A stretch of 64,000 nt of DNA from Palauibacter sp965207805 (GTDB lineage Bacteria > Gemmatimonadota > Gemmatimonadetes > Palauibacterales > Palauibacteraceae): positions 992,001-1,056,000 of the forward strand of contig OZ242312.1 in the NCBI GenBank assembly GCA_965207805.1. The letters run 5' to 3'. Below are positions 1-8,049 of this stretch, piece after piece. Both the position numbers and the translations under genes were made by a program. Within the stretch, counting starts at the first letter, position 1; each line of letters starts with the position of its first letter. The notes under the pieces are model-generated. The model worked only from the letters and a program-made list of their open reading frames with translations, did no database searches and was not told where the DNA came from.

Positions 1-2
1 GC

Positions 3-2237
3 ACCGAAGAACAACTGGGCGAGATCGCGCAGGGCAGTCCCGGCGACGTGGACCGCGCCGTGGCGGCGGCACGGGCGGCCCAGGCGGCCTGGCGGGACCT
101 CGGGGGACACGGCCGGGCGCGCTACCTGTACGCGATCGCCCGCCACCTGCAGAAGCACTCCCGGCTCTTCGCGACGCTCGAGACGCTCGACAACGGGAAG
201 CCCATCCGCGAATCGCGCGACATCGATATTCCGCTCGTCGCGCGGCACTTCTATCACCACGCGGGCTGGGCCCAGCTCATGGAAACCGAACTCGCCGACT
301 GCGAGCCGTTCGGCGTCGCGGGCCAGATCATCCCATGGAACTTCCCGCTGCTCATGCTCGCGTGGAAGATCGCGCCCGCCCTCGCGACCGGGAACACCGT
401 CGTCCTCAAACCCGCCGAGTTCACGTCGCTGACCGCGCTCCGCTTCGCGGAACTCTGCCATGAGATCGATCTCCCGCCGGGCGTCGTGAACATCGTGACG
501 GGCGATGGCGGCACGGGCGCCGCGATCGTCGAACATCCGGACGTCGACAAGATCGCCTTTACCGGCTCGACGGAGGTCGGACGCCTCATCCGCGAGGCGA
601 CGGCGGGGACCGGCAAGAAGATTTCGCTGGAACTCGGCGGGAAATCGCCCTTCCTCGTTTTCGACGACGCGGACCTCGACAGCGTGGTCGAGGGCGTCGT
701 CGACGCCATCTGGTTCAACCAGGGCCAGGTGTGCTGCGCCGGCTCCCGGATCCTCGCCCACGAAGGGATCGCCGACGCGCTTGCCGACCGCCTGCGCGCC
801 CGCATGGAGACGCTCCGCATGGGCGCCCCGCTCGACAAGGGCGTCGACATCGGCGCGATCATCGCGCCGGTCCAGTTGAAGAAGATCGAGTCGCTCGTCG
901 AGGAGGGCCGCGAGGAGGGCGCCGCGATCTGGCAGCCGTCCTGGAGCGTCCCCCGGGACGGCTGGTTCTACCCGCCCACCCTGTGCACCGACGTGTCGCC
1001 GGCCGCGCGCATCGCCCAGGTCGAGATCTTCGGCCCCGTCGTGGTTCAGATGACGTTCCGCACCCCCGCGGAGGCGGTCGCGCTCGCGAACAACACGCGC
1101 TACGGCCTCGCGGCCAGCGTATGGACCGAAAACGTGAACCTCGCCCTCGACATCGCCTCGCAGGTCAAGGCCGGGACGGTGTGGATCAACTGCACGAACG
1201 TGTTCGACGCCGCGTCCGGGTTCGGCGGCTACCGCGAGAGCGGATTCGGCCGCGAGGGCGGTCGGGAGGGGCTCTGGGAGTATGTGCGCCAGCGCCCCGC
1301 GCCCGCGGGGCCGGTCCCCGGAGAGGAGTCGCAGACGGCGGAGCGCGACGAGCGGGGAGAAGCCCGCGAGAACGCCGACGCGCCCGCGCGGCTGCCCGCG
1401 GTCGACCGGACGGCGAAGCTCTACATCGGTGGCCGGCAGGCCCGGCCGGACGGCGGCTATAGTCTCGAGGTCCTGGACCACACGGGCCGCGCCGCGGGGG
1501 AAGTCGCCCGCGGAAACCGGAAGGACGCGCGCAACGCGGTGGAGGCGGCGCTCGCCACGGACTGGGCGCGAACGACGGCACACCTGAGGGCGCAGATCCT
1601 GTACTACGCGGGCGAGAATCTCGACGCGCGCCGGGAGGCCTTCGAGGACCGGCTGCGCGCGCTCACGGGCTGCGATGAGGGGGCGGCGGCGCGCGAGGTG
1701 GAAGCGTCCGTGCGGCGCCTCTTCACCTACGCGGCGTGGGCGGACAAGTGGGACGGGGCCGTCCACCGGACGCCCTTCCGCAACGTCACGCTCGCCATGC
1801 CCGAGCCGCTGGGCGTGATGGCGGTGATCTGTCCGCCGGAACCCGCGCTTCTCGGTTTCATCTCCAGCGTGATTCCGTCCGTCGCCCTCGGGAACTCCGT
1901 CGTTGCGGTCGCCTCGGAGCGTTGGCCGCTCCTCGCCACCGACTTCTACCAGGTGCTCGAGACGTCGGATGTGCCGCCGGGCGTCATCAACATCCTTACG
2001 GGCCTCGAGGAGGAACTGCGGCCCACCCTCGCCGGCCACGATGCGGTGGACGGGATGTGGTACTTCGGGACGGACGACGGAGCCGCCGACGTGGAGCGCC
2101 GTTCCGCCTCCAATCTGAAGCGCACCTGGACGAAGGCCGCTCGGGGGCGGAATTGGTTCGGTCCCGGCGGGGAGGGGCGCGAGTTCCTCCGGCGCGCCTC
2201 CCAGATCAAGAACATCTGGGTCCCGTACGGCGAATAG
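3..2237 (+). CDS. Aldehyde dehydrogenase with a second degenerate ALDH domain (ALDH16-like), 5' end outside window
   Basis: NAD(P)-dependent oxidation of an aldehyde to the acid is the expected activity; the substrate is unknown. The frame is open from base 3, so the true start lies upstream; a GTG at 48 is internal. The first domain has the usual landmarks: NTVVLKPAE, FTGSTEVG, ELGGKSP with the general-base Glu, and NQGQVCCAG, whose first Cys (codon 732-734) aligns with the catalytic residue. After a charged linker (about nt 1310-1410) a second, shorter ALDH-like domain follows (TLAMPEPLGVMAVICPPEP, PPGVINILTG) that has no recognisable NQGQ-C active site and ends KNIWVPYGE. A catalytic plus a degenerate ALDH domain is the ALDH16 arrangement. 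It converges on thiD, leaving 3 bases between the stops. Confidence 0.9.
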   Translation, partial: TEEQLGEIAQGSPGDVDRAVAAARAAQAAWRDLGGHGRARYLYAIARHLQKHSRLFATLETLDNGKPIRESRDIDIPLVARHFYHHAGWAQLMETELADCEPFGVAGQIIPWNFPLLMLAWKIAPALATGNTVVLKPAEFTSLTALRFAELCHEIDLPPGVVNIVTGDGGTGAAIVEHPDVDKIAFTGSTEVGRLIREATAGTGKKISLELGGKSPFLVFDDADLDSVVEGVVDAIWFNQGQVCCAGSRILAHEGIADALADRLRARMETLRMGAPLDKGVDIGAIIAPVQLKKIESLVEEGREEGAAIWQPSWSVPRDGWFYPPTLCTDVSPAARIAQVEIFGPVVVQMTFRTPAEAVALANNTRYGLAASVWTENVNLALDIASQVKAGTVWINCTNVFDAASGFGGYRESGFGREGGREGLWEYVRQRPAPAGPVPGEESQTAERDERGEARENADAPARLPAVDRTAKLYIGGRQARPDGGYSLEVLDHTGRAAGEVARGNRKDARNAVEAALATDWARTTAHLRAQILYYAGENLDARREAFEDRLRALTGCDEGAAAREVEASVRRLFTYAAWADKWDGAVHRTPFRNVTLAMPEPLGVMAVICPPEPALLGFISSVIPSVALGNSVVAVASERWPLLATDFYQVLETSDVPPGVINILTGLEEELRPTLAGHDAVDGMWYFGTDDGAADVERRSASNLKRTWTKAARGRNWFGPGGEGREFLRRASQIKNIWVPYGE

Positions 2238-2240
2238 CCT

Positions 2241-3059
2241 TCAGTTGGGGGAACGGTCTCCGGGATCGGCCCAGTGATTCAGGGGACCGCGGCCGGAACC
2301 GAGGCCCGGCGCGGCCGCGATGGCGGCGTGAGTGAAGGCGAGTCCACGCTCGATCGCCGGCTCGAGAGTGAGCCCCGAGGCCAGCCCCGCCGCGATCGCG
2401 GCCGAGAGCGTGCAGCCGGTCCCATGCGTTTCCGTCGTCCGGATGCGCGGCGCCCGCCACAGGCGCTCGCCGTTTCCGTCCCGGAACAGGTCAACGACTT
2501 CCTCGCCGTCCAGGTGTCCGCCCTTGACGAGCACGGCCCCGGCTCCCCGCGCGAGGATGGCGCTCGCGGCCGCGGACATGTCGGCTTCGGTGCGCACGGT
2601 CCGTCCAGCGAGGATCTCGGCCTCGGGCACGTTCGGCGTGACGAGGGCGGCGATAGGCAGAAGTTCCTCCAGGATGGCGGCCACCGCGACCGGGTCGAGG
2701 AGCCGGTCGCCGCTCGTCGCCACCATCACCGGGTCGACCACGAGCGGCGCTTCGAAGCCCTGCAGGCCCGCGACGACGGCCCGCACGATGTCCCTGTTGG
2801 CGAGCATCCCGGTCTTCGCGGCTCGCGGCGACAGATCCGTGCGGACCGATTCGATCTGGCGCCGCACGATCGGCGGGTCGAGCGCCCGCACTGCCTGGAC
2901 CCCCACGGTATTCTGCGCGGTCACGGCGGTGACGGCGCTCGTTCCGAACACGCCGAACGCATGAAACGTCTTCAGGTCGGCCTGGATGCCGGCTCCGCCC
3001 CCCGAATCGCTTCCCGCGATCGTGAGGGCCGTCGCCCGCGCTGTTTTCTTCGGGTTCAC
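2241..3059 (-). CDS. thiD: Hydroxymethylpyrimidine/phosphomethylpyrimidine kinase ThiD
   Basis: Cytoplasmic kinase that phosphorylates HMP and then HMP-P to HMP-PP, the pyrimidine half of thiamine. The 272-residue protein begins with the family signature TIAGSDSGGGAGIQADLKTF after a short basic leader. It has VDPVMVATSGDRLL in the middle and the anion-hole/catalytic motif ETHGTGCTLSAAIA near the C-terminus. Length and domain layout are those of stand-alone ThiD with no ThiE or TenA fusion. The partner thiE lies about 16 kb away on the same strand, so the thiamine genes are scattered here. It is divergent from the RNA methyltransferase gene at 3166. Confidence 0.96.
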   Translation of the reverse strand: MNPKKTARATALTIAGSDSGGGAGIQADLKTFHAFGVFGTSAVTAVTAQNTVGVQAVRALDPPIVRRQIESVRTDLSPRAAKTGMLANRDIVRAVVAGLQGFEAPLVVDPVMVATSGDRLLDPVAVAAILEELLPIAALVTPNVPEAEILAGRTVRTEADMSAAASAILARGAGAVLVKGGHLDGEEVVDLFRDGNGERLWRAPRIRTTETHGTGCTLSAAIAAGLASGLTLEPAIERGLAFTHAAIAAAPGLGSGRGPLNHWADPGDRSPN

Positions 3060-3129
3060 GCTCGATTCCGTTCAGGTCCGCTCAGGTCCGCACACGGTCG
3101 ACCGACTCGTGCCCGCTCCGTGCGCCGCG

Positions 3130-3159
3130 ATGACAGTGCGTTGAGCCGCAACGTAAAAT
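3130..3159 (+). promoter_or_regulatory. Sigma70-like promoter for the rRNA methyltransferase gene
   Basis: ATGACA at 3130-3135 and TAAAAT at 3154-3159 are 18 bases apart in the divergent thiD/rlmB gap. Transcription would start about 6-7 bases after the -10, at or next to the ATG at 3166. This suggests a leaderless or nearly leaderless message. It is a pattern match only. Confidence 0.4.
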
Positions 3160-3165
3160 AAGGGC

Positions 3166-3936
3166 ATGCCGACGCGCGCGGAGGTCAAGGCCTGGCGGTC
3201 GCTGCACCGTGGAAAGGGACGCCGGGAAACCGGCTGTTTCCTGGCCGAGGGGCGGCGGCTCGTCGGCGAGATGCTCGAGTGGCCGGGCCGCACGGTTGCC
3301 GTGCTCCACGCCGATGCGGCGGGGGCCGAGCCGGAACTGGAGGCGTTGCTGGCGCGCGCGGTCACGCTGGGCGTGCGGACGGAGGCGGTGCCCGAAGCGA
3401 CCATTCAAACGCTGGCGGATGCCGCCACGCCCCAGCCCGTCCTCGCGATCGGCGAGGTGCCGGCGTACGGCTGGGACGATGTGGGCGACGGCGCGATCGT
3501 GCTGCTCGACCGCGTGCAGGATCCGGGCAACGTCGGCACCCTCGTGCGCACCGCGCTCGCGCTGGAGGCGACCGCCGTGGTCGGCGTCGGGGAGACCGCC
3601 GATCCCTGGGGGCCGAAAGCGCTGCGGGCCTCGGCGGGAGCTTCATTCCGCGGCCCCGTCTTTCGCACGGACACCCGGGACGCCGTGGAGCGGCTCGCCC
3701 GGCGGCGGATCCCGATCTGGGTCGCCGCGGCCGATGCTCCGCCGCTCGAGGAACCGCCCGCCGGACCGGTTGCACTTGCGCTGGGGAGCGAGGCTCACGG
3801 CGTCTCCGCCTCGCTCCGCTCCGCCGCCGCCCGCGTCGTCTCCGTGCCGCTCGCCCGCGGCGTGGAGTCGCTGAACGTGGCGTCGGCCGGCGCCATCCTG
3901 CTCGACCGGCTGCGGACGGGGCGCCCGCTTGGCTGA
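3166..3936 (+). CDS. TrmH/SpoU-family 23S rRNA 2'-O-ribose methyltransferase (RlmB-like)
   Basis: SAM-dependent 2'-O-methylation of an rRNA (or tRNA) ribose. The 256-residue protein has an N-terminal substrate-binding region (VKAWRSLHRGKGRRETGCFL, typical of the SpoU_sub_bind domain) and a SPOUT-knot catalytic domain from about residue 105. The motifs are LLDRVQDPGNVGTLVRTA (motif 1), LALGSEAHGVS (motif 2) and PLARGVESLNVASAGAILL (motif 3). The ATG is preceded by AAGGGC. The stop overlaps the TTG start of the prepilin peptidase by 8 bases. The exact target nucleotide cannot be read from sequence, so RlmB is only the nearest named member. Confidence 0.88.
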   Translation: MPTRAEVKAWRSLHRGKGRRETGCFLAEGRRLVGEMLEWPGRTVAVLHADAAGAEPELEALLARAVTLGVRTEAVPEATIQTLADAATPQPVLAIGEVPAYGWDDVGDGAIVLLDRVQDPGNVGTLVRTALALEATAVVGVGETADPWGPKALRASAGASFRGPVFRTDTRDAVERLARRRIPIWVAAADAPPLEEPPAGPVALALGSEAHGVSASLRSAAARVVSVPLARGVESLNVASAGAILLDRLRTGRPLG

Positions 3937-4726
3937 TCCCGCGATCATCGGGGTCGCGGTACTGCTCGGTGCGGCCGTGGGCTCCTTCCTCAACGTGTGC
4001 GTCACCCGCATGCCCACCGGAGACAGCGTCCTGCGTCCGCGGAGCCGTTGCCCGTCATGCCATGCGCCGATCCGCTGGCGCGACAACCTCCCCGTCCTCT
4101 CCTGGATCTTCCTGCGGGCGCGGTGTCGCGACTGCGGCGGCCGCATCTCCTGGCGCTACCCGGCGATCGAACTGGCAGCGGCCCTCGCCTGGGGCGGCAT
4201 GGCGTGGCTGTACGGCGCATCGGTCGCCGCCCTCACCGGTGCAGTCCTGTTCACTCTCCTCCTCGCGATCGCGGTCATCGACGCACGCCACTACGTCATC
4301 CCCGATACCCTCTCACTCGGCGGGTGCGCCGCGGGCCTCACCCTCTCGGCACTCCCGGGATCGACCCCGCCGCTCGCGGCGATCACCGGAGCCGTGCTCG
4401 GGTTCGGGCTTCTCTACCTGGCCGGGTGGCTGGGCGAGAAGGCGCTCCGGAAGCCGGCGCTCGGCGGCGGCGATGTGAAGATGATGGCGATGGTGGGGGC
4501 TTTCCTCGGTCCCGGCGGCGCCTTGCTCACGGTCTTCCTGGGCGCGCTCGCCGGGTCCCTCGTCTACGGTCCCGTCTCGCTCCGGACGGGAAGGCCCGTG
4601 CCGTTCGGGACCTTCCTCGCGCTCGGCGCGACCGTCGCATTCCTGTTCGGAGATCCGTTGTTCGACTGGTATCTGCGCTCGGCTGCCGCAGGCCCGGTCG
4701 CGGAGCTGCCGCAGGCACGGCACTAA
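3929..4726 (+). CDS. Type IV prepilin peptidase / N-methyltransferase (A24 family)
   Basis: Inner-membrane aspartyl protease that cleaves the leader of type IV pilins and type II secretion pseudopilins and methylates the new N-terminus. The 265-residue sequence is full-length: a first membrane segment (GAAVGSFLNVCVTRMP) and a cytoplasmic zinc-binding insert with two CxxC pairs (CPSC, CRDC). Several membrane segments follow, with the catalytic aspartates in AVIDARHYVIPD and GGGDVKMM. TTG start overlaps the upstream gene, so translation is probably coupled. No pilus or secretion genes are next to it, so its substrates are encoded elsewhere. Confidence 0.93.
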   Translation: MADPAIIGVAVLLGAAVGSFLNVCVTRMPTGDSVLRPRSRCPSCHAPIRWRDNLPVLSWIFLRARCRDCGGRISWRYPAIELAAALAWGGMAWLYGASVAALTGAVLFTLLLAIAVIDARHYVIPDTLSLGGCAAGLTLSALPGSTPPLAAITGAVLGFGLLYLAGWLGEKALRKPALGGGDVKMMAMVGAFLGPGGALLTVFLGALAGSLVYGPVSLRTGRPVPFGTFLALGATVAFLFGDPLFDWYLRSAAAGPVAELPQARH

Positions 4727-4777
4727 CAGCCCGTGGCAAGGCCGTGCGTCAGCGCCGGGAGGTGGTGAGGCGCTCGC

Positions 4778-6001
4778 CTAGCCCCGGCGAATCCGGGCGC
4801 GCGTTACGTGCGTGTCGGTGCTCGCGACGACCTGTATCCGCACGTCGCCGTGCTCGACCACTTCCCCCGCCGCGGGCACCCGGCCGAGCTCGTCGAGGAG
4901 GAAGCCGTTCAGCGACCGGTACTCGGCCACCGGGAACGAGGTCCCGAAGAAGTCGTTGATCTCCCGCAGTTCCGCGCCGCCGTCCACGGCGATCTCGTTC
5001 CGTCTCAGCCGGATGATGGGTTCGGTCGGCAGGTCGGTTTCGTCCACGATATCGCCGACCAGTTCCTCGAGGATGTCCTCGAGCGTCACAAGTCCGTCGA
5101 GCCCGCCGTGCTCATCCACGACGAGCCCCATGTGCACACGGCGCGCCCGGAACTGCTCGAGCAGCTCGATGAGAGTGATCGTATCCGGCACGAAGTAGGG
5201 TTCGCGCGCGATGCTCGAGAGCGCCACGTCCTGCCGGCCGCCGAGCAGCGCCCGGTACGCCTCGGTGCGGTACAGCACGCCGGTCACGTCATCGAGCGAT
5301 TCGCCATACACGGGGATTCGGCTGAAGCGTACGTCGGCGAGTTCGTCGGCGATGTCTTCGAGGCTGCGGGAGTCCTCCCAGGCAAGGATCTCGACCCGTG
5401 GGGTCATGATCTCCCTTGCGCGCAGGCGGTCCAGGGTGAACACGCGGTCGATGAACTGGCGCTCGTGCGCTTCGATGTCGCCCGACTGGTGCCCGAGGCG
5501 CGCCATGGAGCGGATCTCCGACTCGCTCACGTGCGTCCCGCCGCCGGAGTCGGGCAGCACCCGTCGCGCCAGCCATTCGAGCGGGACGACGACCGGCAGG
5601 AGCAGGCGCCCCAGGCCCGCAAGAAACGGGGCGGCCAACAGCGACAACCGGTCCGCGTTGCGCGCCGCGAAGCTCCGCGGCGTGATCTCTCCGAAGCAGA
5701 GAATGAGGAGGGTCATGACGCCCGTGGCGAGCCCCACCCCCGCGGAGCCCAACAGTTCGGTCGCCGTATGGGTCGCGACCGCCGCGGCCCCGATGTTGGC
5801 GACGTTGTTCCCGATCATGATGATGATGAGCAGGCGCTCGGGGTTTCGCTTCAGCTTCTCGAGTGCGCGCGCGCCCGGACGCCCGTCGCGCACAAGGGCC
5901 CTGACCCGGGGTTCCGCAAGCGAAAAGAACGCGATCTCGGCGCCGGAGAAGAACCCGGAGAGGATGAGAAGGAAGATGAGCAGCGCGAAGGTGCCGGTCA
6001 T
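4778..6001 (-). CDS. CNNM/CorC (HlyC) family membrane protein with CBS pair
   Basis: 407-residue integral membrane protein. An N-terminal DUF21/CNNM region (about residues 1-180) has three to four hydrophobic segments. It is followed by two CBS domains (about 200-320; VHMGLVVDEHGGLDGLVTLE is typical of the second) and a C-terminal CorC_HlyC domain (about 330-405). Relatives take part in Mg2+/Co2+ export; 'hemolysin' in old names is not evidence of toxicity. It starts with ATG and lies 80 bases downstream of moxR on the same strand, so the two may be co-transcribed. Confidence 0.88.
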   Translation of the reverse strand: MTGTFALLIFLLILSGFFSGAEIAFFSLAEPRVRALVRDGRPGARALEKLKRNPERLLIIIMIGNNVANIGAAAVATHTATELLGSAGVGLATGVMTLLILCFGEITPRSFAARNADRLSLLAAPFLAGLGRLLLPVVVPLEWLARRVLPDSGGGTHVSESEIRSMARLGHQSGDIEAHERQFIDRVFTLDRLRAREIMTPRVEILAWEDSRSLEDIADELADVRFSRIPVYGESLDDVTGVLYRTEAYRALLGGRQDVALSSIAREPYFVPDTITLIELLEQFRARRVHMGLVVDEHGGLDGLVTLEDILEELVGDIVDETDLPTEPIIRLRRNEIAVDGGAELREINDFFGTSFPVAEYRSLNGFLLDELGRVPAAGEVVEHGDVRIQVVASTDTHVTRARIRRG

Positions 6002-6081
6002 GGACGGGGCACTCCCGCCTGAAGCTCACGGCCCGCCCGAACTGTGGGCCAGCGCTGCGTACTGTCGGTTTCGTCCAACGT

Positions 6082-7092
6082 CTACCAGTTACGGCTGTGT
6101 TCGATCAACTCCGCGACGATGTCGTCCGCGGTCTTCCCTTCGGCCTCCGCCTCGAAACCCGGAACCACCCGGTGCCGGAGCACGGCGGGCGCAACTGCCC
6201 GTACGTCGTCGAGATTGGGGGCCGGACGGCCATCGAGCGCCGCCCGCGCCTTCGCCGCCAGCACCGTATGCTGCGAGGCCCGCGGCCCGGCGCCCCAGCT
6301 CACCATCCGACGCACGAATTCCGGCGAGGATGCTTCGCGCGGCCGGGTGGCACGCGCCAGCCGCACCGCGTAGCCGACCACCGATGCCGAGGCCGGAACC
6401 CTCTGCACGAGCGCCTGATACTCGAGGAGTTGGCCCGCGGTCACGACGGGGTTCACCTGGGCGGGCGGTCCGCTCGCCGCCATGTCCGCGATGACCGACT
6501 CCTCCTCCGCCGTCGGATACCCGATCCGAAGCTCGAACATGAAGCGGTCGAGCTGGGCCTCGGGAAGAGGATACGTTCCCTCCTGCTCGATCGGGTTCTG
6601 CGTCGCGAGGACGAAGAAGGGGCGGCCGAGCGGGAACGTCTCGCTGCCGACCGTGACCTCCCCCTCCTGCATCGCCTGCAGAAGGGCGGCCTGCGTCTTG
6701 GGCGGCGTCCGGTTGATCTCGTCCGCCAGGATCACATCCGCGAAGATCGGCCCCCGGACGAAGGCGAAACGGCGCTCCCCCGTGCGCTGGTCATCCTGGA
6801 GCACCTCCGTCCCGGTGATGTCGGACGGCATGAGGTCCGGCGTGAACTGGATCCGGCTGAATTCCAGGTGCAGAGCTTCGGCGAGCGTCGAGACGAGCAG
6901 CGTCTTCGCGAGGCCGGGGACGCCGACCAGGAGCGCATGCCCATCGGCGAGCAGCGTGATGAGCAACTTCTCGACGATCTCCCGCTGCCCGATGATCCGC
7001 TTCCCGACTTCCTCCTCGATCCGGAGCCGGGTGTGACCCAGTTCCTCGAGCAGCCGAACGTCATCCGTCTCGACCTTTCGACCGGCTTCCAA
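6082..7092 (-). CDS. MoxR-family AAA+ ATPase
   Basis: Cytoplasmic AAA+ ATPase of the MoxR class, thought to act as a chaperone for assembly or activation of partner complexes. Walker A GVPGLAKT sits near residue 60, Walker B ILADEINR near 115, sensor-1 LATQNPIEQEGTYPLPEAQ near 150, followed by the C-terminal lid. Start is TTG (revcomp of 7090-7092) because no ATG or GTG lies near the conserved N-terminus. MoxR genes usually precede DUF58 and VWA genes; here a CorC-type gene follows instead. Its promoter region is shared with the divergent ATP synthase operon. Confidence 0.92.
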   Translation of the reverse strand: MEAGRKVETDDVRLLEELGHTRLRIEEEVGKRIIGQREIVEKLLITLLADGHALLVGVPGLAKTLLVSTLAEALHLEFSRIQFTPDLMPSDITGTEVLQDDQRTGERRFAFVRGPIFADVILADEINRTPPKTQAALLQAMQEGEVTVGSETFPLGRPFFVLATQNPIEQEGTYPLPEAQLDRFMFELRIGYPTAEEESVIADMAASGPPAQVNPVVTAGQLLEYQALVQRVPASASVVGYAVRLARATRPREASSPEFVRRMVSWGAGPRASQHTVLAAKARAALDGRPAPNLDDVRAVAPAVLRHRVVPGFEAEAEGKTADDIVAELIEHSRNW

Positions 7093-7235
7093 GACTCAAT
7101 CGGCTCCAGGCGTGAGGGGGGCCGCGGGAATGCGAGACCCGGGCGTCGGCGAGGCCATTTCGGAGTTGACCAGAGGCCTTCAATATGGTGGCAGCAACCT
7201 AGGCCTTCAGCGCCCAGCGTCAAGCGAAACCGGCA

Positions 7236-7253
7236 TTGCGAAATTTTTCACAA
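7236..7253 (+). promoter_or_regulatory. Rex-like operator 1
   Basis: An 18-base near-palindrome matches the Rex consensus TTGTGAA-n4-TTCACAA at every defined position except one (C instead of T at the fourth base). Rex is the NADH-sensing repressor that controls respiratory and, in Streptomyces, ATP synthase genes. The site lies 72 bases before the atpZ ATG. Confidence 0.6.
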
Positions 7254-7268
7254 GCGGACAGATTGGGC

Positions 7269-7286
7269 TTGGGAAATTTTTCACAA
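7269..7286 (+). promoter_or_regulatory. Rex-like operator 2
   Basis: A second 18-base site in the same orientation, again one mismatch from the Rex consensus (G instead of T at the fourth base) with the same ATTT centre. It starts 33 bases after the first site, about three helical turns, so two dimers could bind on one face of the DNA. The flanking CAAGCGG is duplicated too. Confidence 0.6.
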
Positions 7287-7324
7287 GCGGTCGGCGCGGG
7301 GCTCCCGGACGGAGATGTCTCCCC

Positions 7325-7639
7325 ATGCCGCAACCACATCCCGGTTCGACGAACCGGCCGAAACCTGAGGAACCCGAGGGGCATGCCGGCCGCCTGCACG
7401 CGAAGGCGGCGGGCACGGAATTCGCGAGTCTCGGTATCGCGATGGGTCTTGCGATCGCGCTCCTCGCGGTCGGCGGCAACTGGCTCGACGACCGTCTCGG
7501 GACCGCGCCGCTCTTCGTCCTCCTCGGCGTGTTCGCGGGGTTCGCGGGGGGCTGCTACAGCATGTACGGCAGGCTGGCGGCACGGCGCGAAAGCTCCGCG
7601 GCCGACGAGACCGACCGGGAGACGGATCGCAGGAAGTGA
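7325..7639 (+). CDS. AtpZ/AtpI-family F0F1-ATPase-associated membrane protein
   Basis: First gene of the ATP synthase operon. A 104-residue protein with a polar N-terminus and two hydrophobic segments (about LGIAMGLAIALLAVGGNWL and PLFVLLGVFAGFAGGCYSMY) and a charged tail, the pattern of the ATPase_gene1 (AtpZ) family, which helps assembly and may handle Mg2+/Ca2+. ATG 7325 is chosen because GGAG lies 10 bases upstream and the conserved part begins shortly after. The frame extends further upstream, but that stretch would be translated through the two Rex-like sites. Its TGA overlaps the GTG of the next gene. Confidence 0.8.
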   Translation: MPQPHPGSTNRPKPEEPEGHAGRLHAKAAGTEFASLGIAMGLAIALLAVGGNWLDDRLGTAPLFVLLGVFAGFAGGCYSMYGRLAARRESSAADETDRETDRRK

Positions 7640-8049
7640 AAGGTGTTCCCACCGGCTGGATGCGGCGTACGCCGACCTATGCGCTGGCTACGTTGGGGCT
7701 GGCGGTGGCGGCTGCCGCGTGGTTGCGGGATGGCGAGCGCACGTGGGGGATCGCGGCGGCCTGGTTGATTCAGGTGGTCGCGGTCTGGCCGCTGAACCGG
7801 GCGCTCCTGGCGGGACGGCGGGCGACCCGGCCCTGGTTGGGCGGGATCGGCCTCCGGATGGGAGGGCTCGTCGTGACGGGCGGACTCGCATGGACGGGAT
7901 CGGCGACGCGCGACCTGCCCATCGCGTACGGACTCGCCATGCTGGTGCTGTTGTGGACAGAAGCCTTGTGGCTCGCGCTCGCGCGCGCGAAGACCAAGAA
8001 GACTAACTCGACACGGAACGCACGACCGGATGAACCGGGTGCTCGATAG
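7636..8049 (+). CDS. Putative AtpI-like membrane protein of the atp operon
   Basis: 137-residue hydrophobic protein with four likely membrane segments (near residues 11-27, 36-52, 70-86, 95-112) and a short basic tail. Position between atpZ and atpB and the four-helix layout match the second 'atpI' protein of many atp operons, but sequence motifs are weak, so this is a context-based call. GTG start overlaps the upstream stop (GTGA), and its end overlaps the atpB start by 20 bases, indicating tight translational coupling. Confidence 0.65.
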   Translation: MKGVPTGWMRRTPTYALATLGLAVAAAAWLRDGERTWGIAAAWLIQVVAVWPLNRALLAGRRATRPWLGGIGLRMGGLVVTGGLAWTGSATRDLPIAYGLAMLVLLWTEALWLALARAKTKKTNSTRNARPDEPGAR

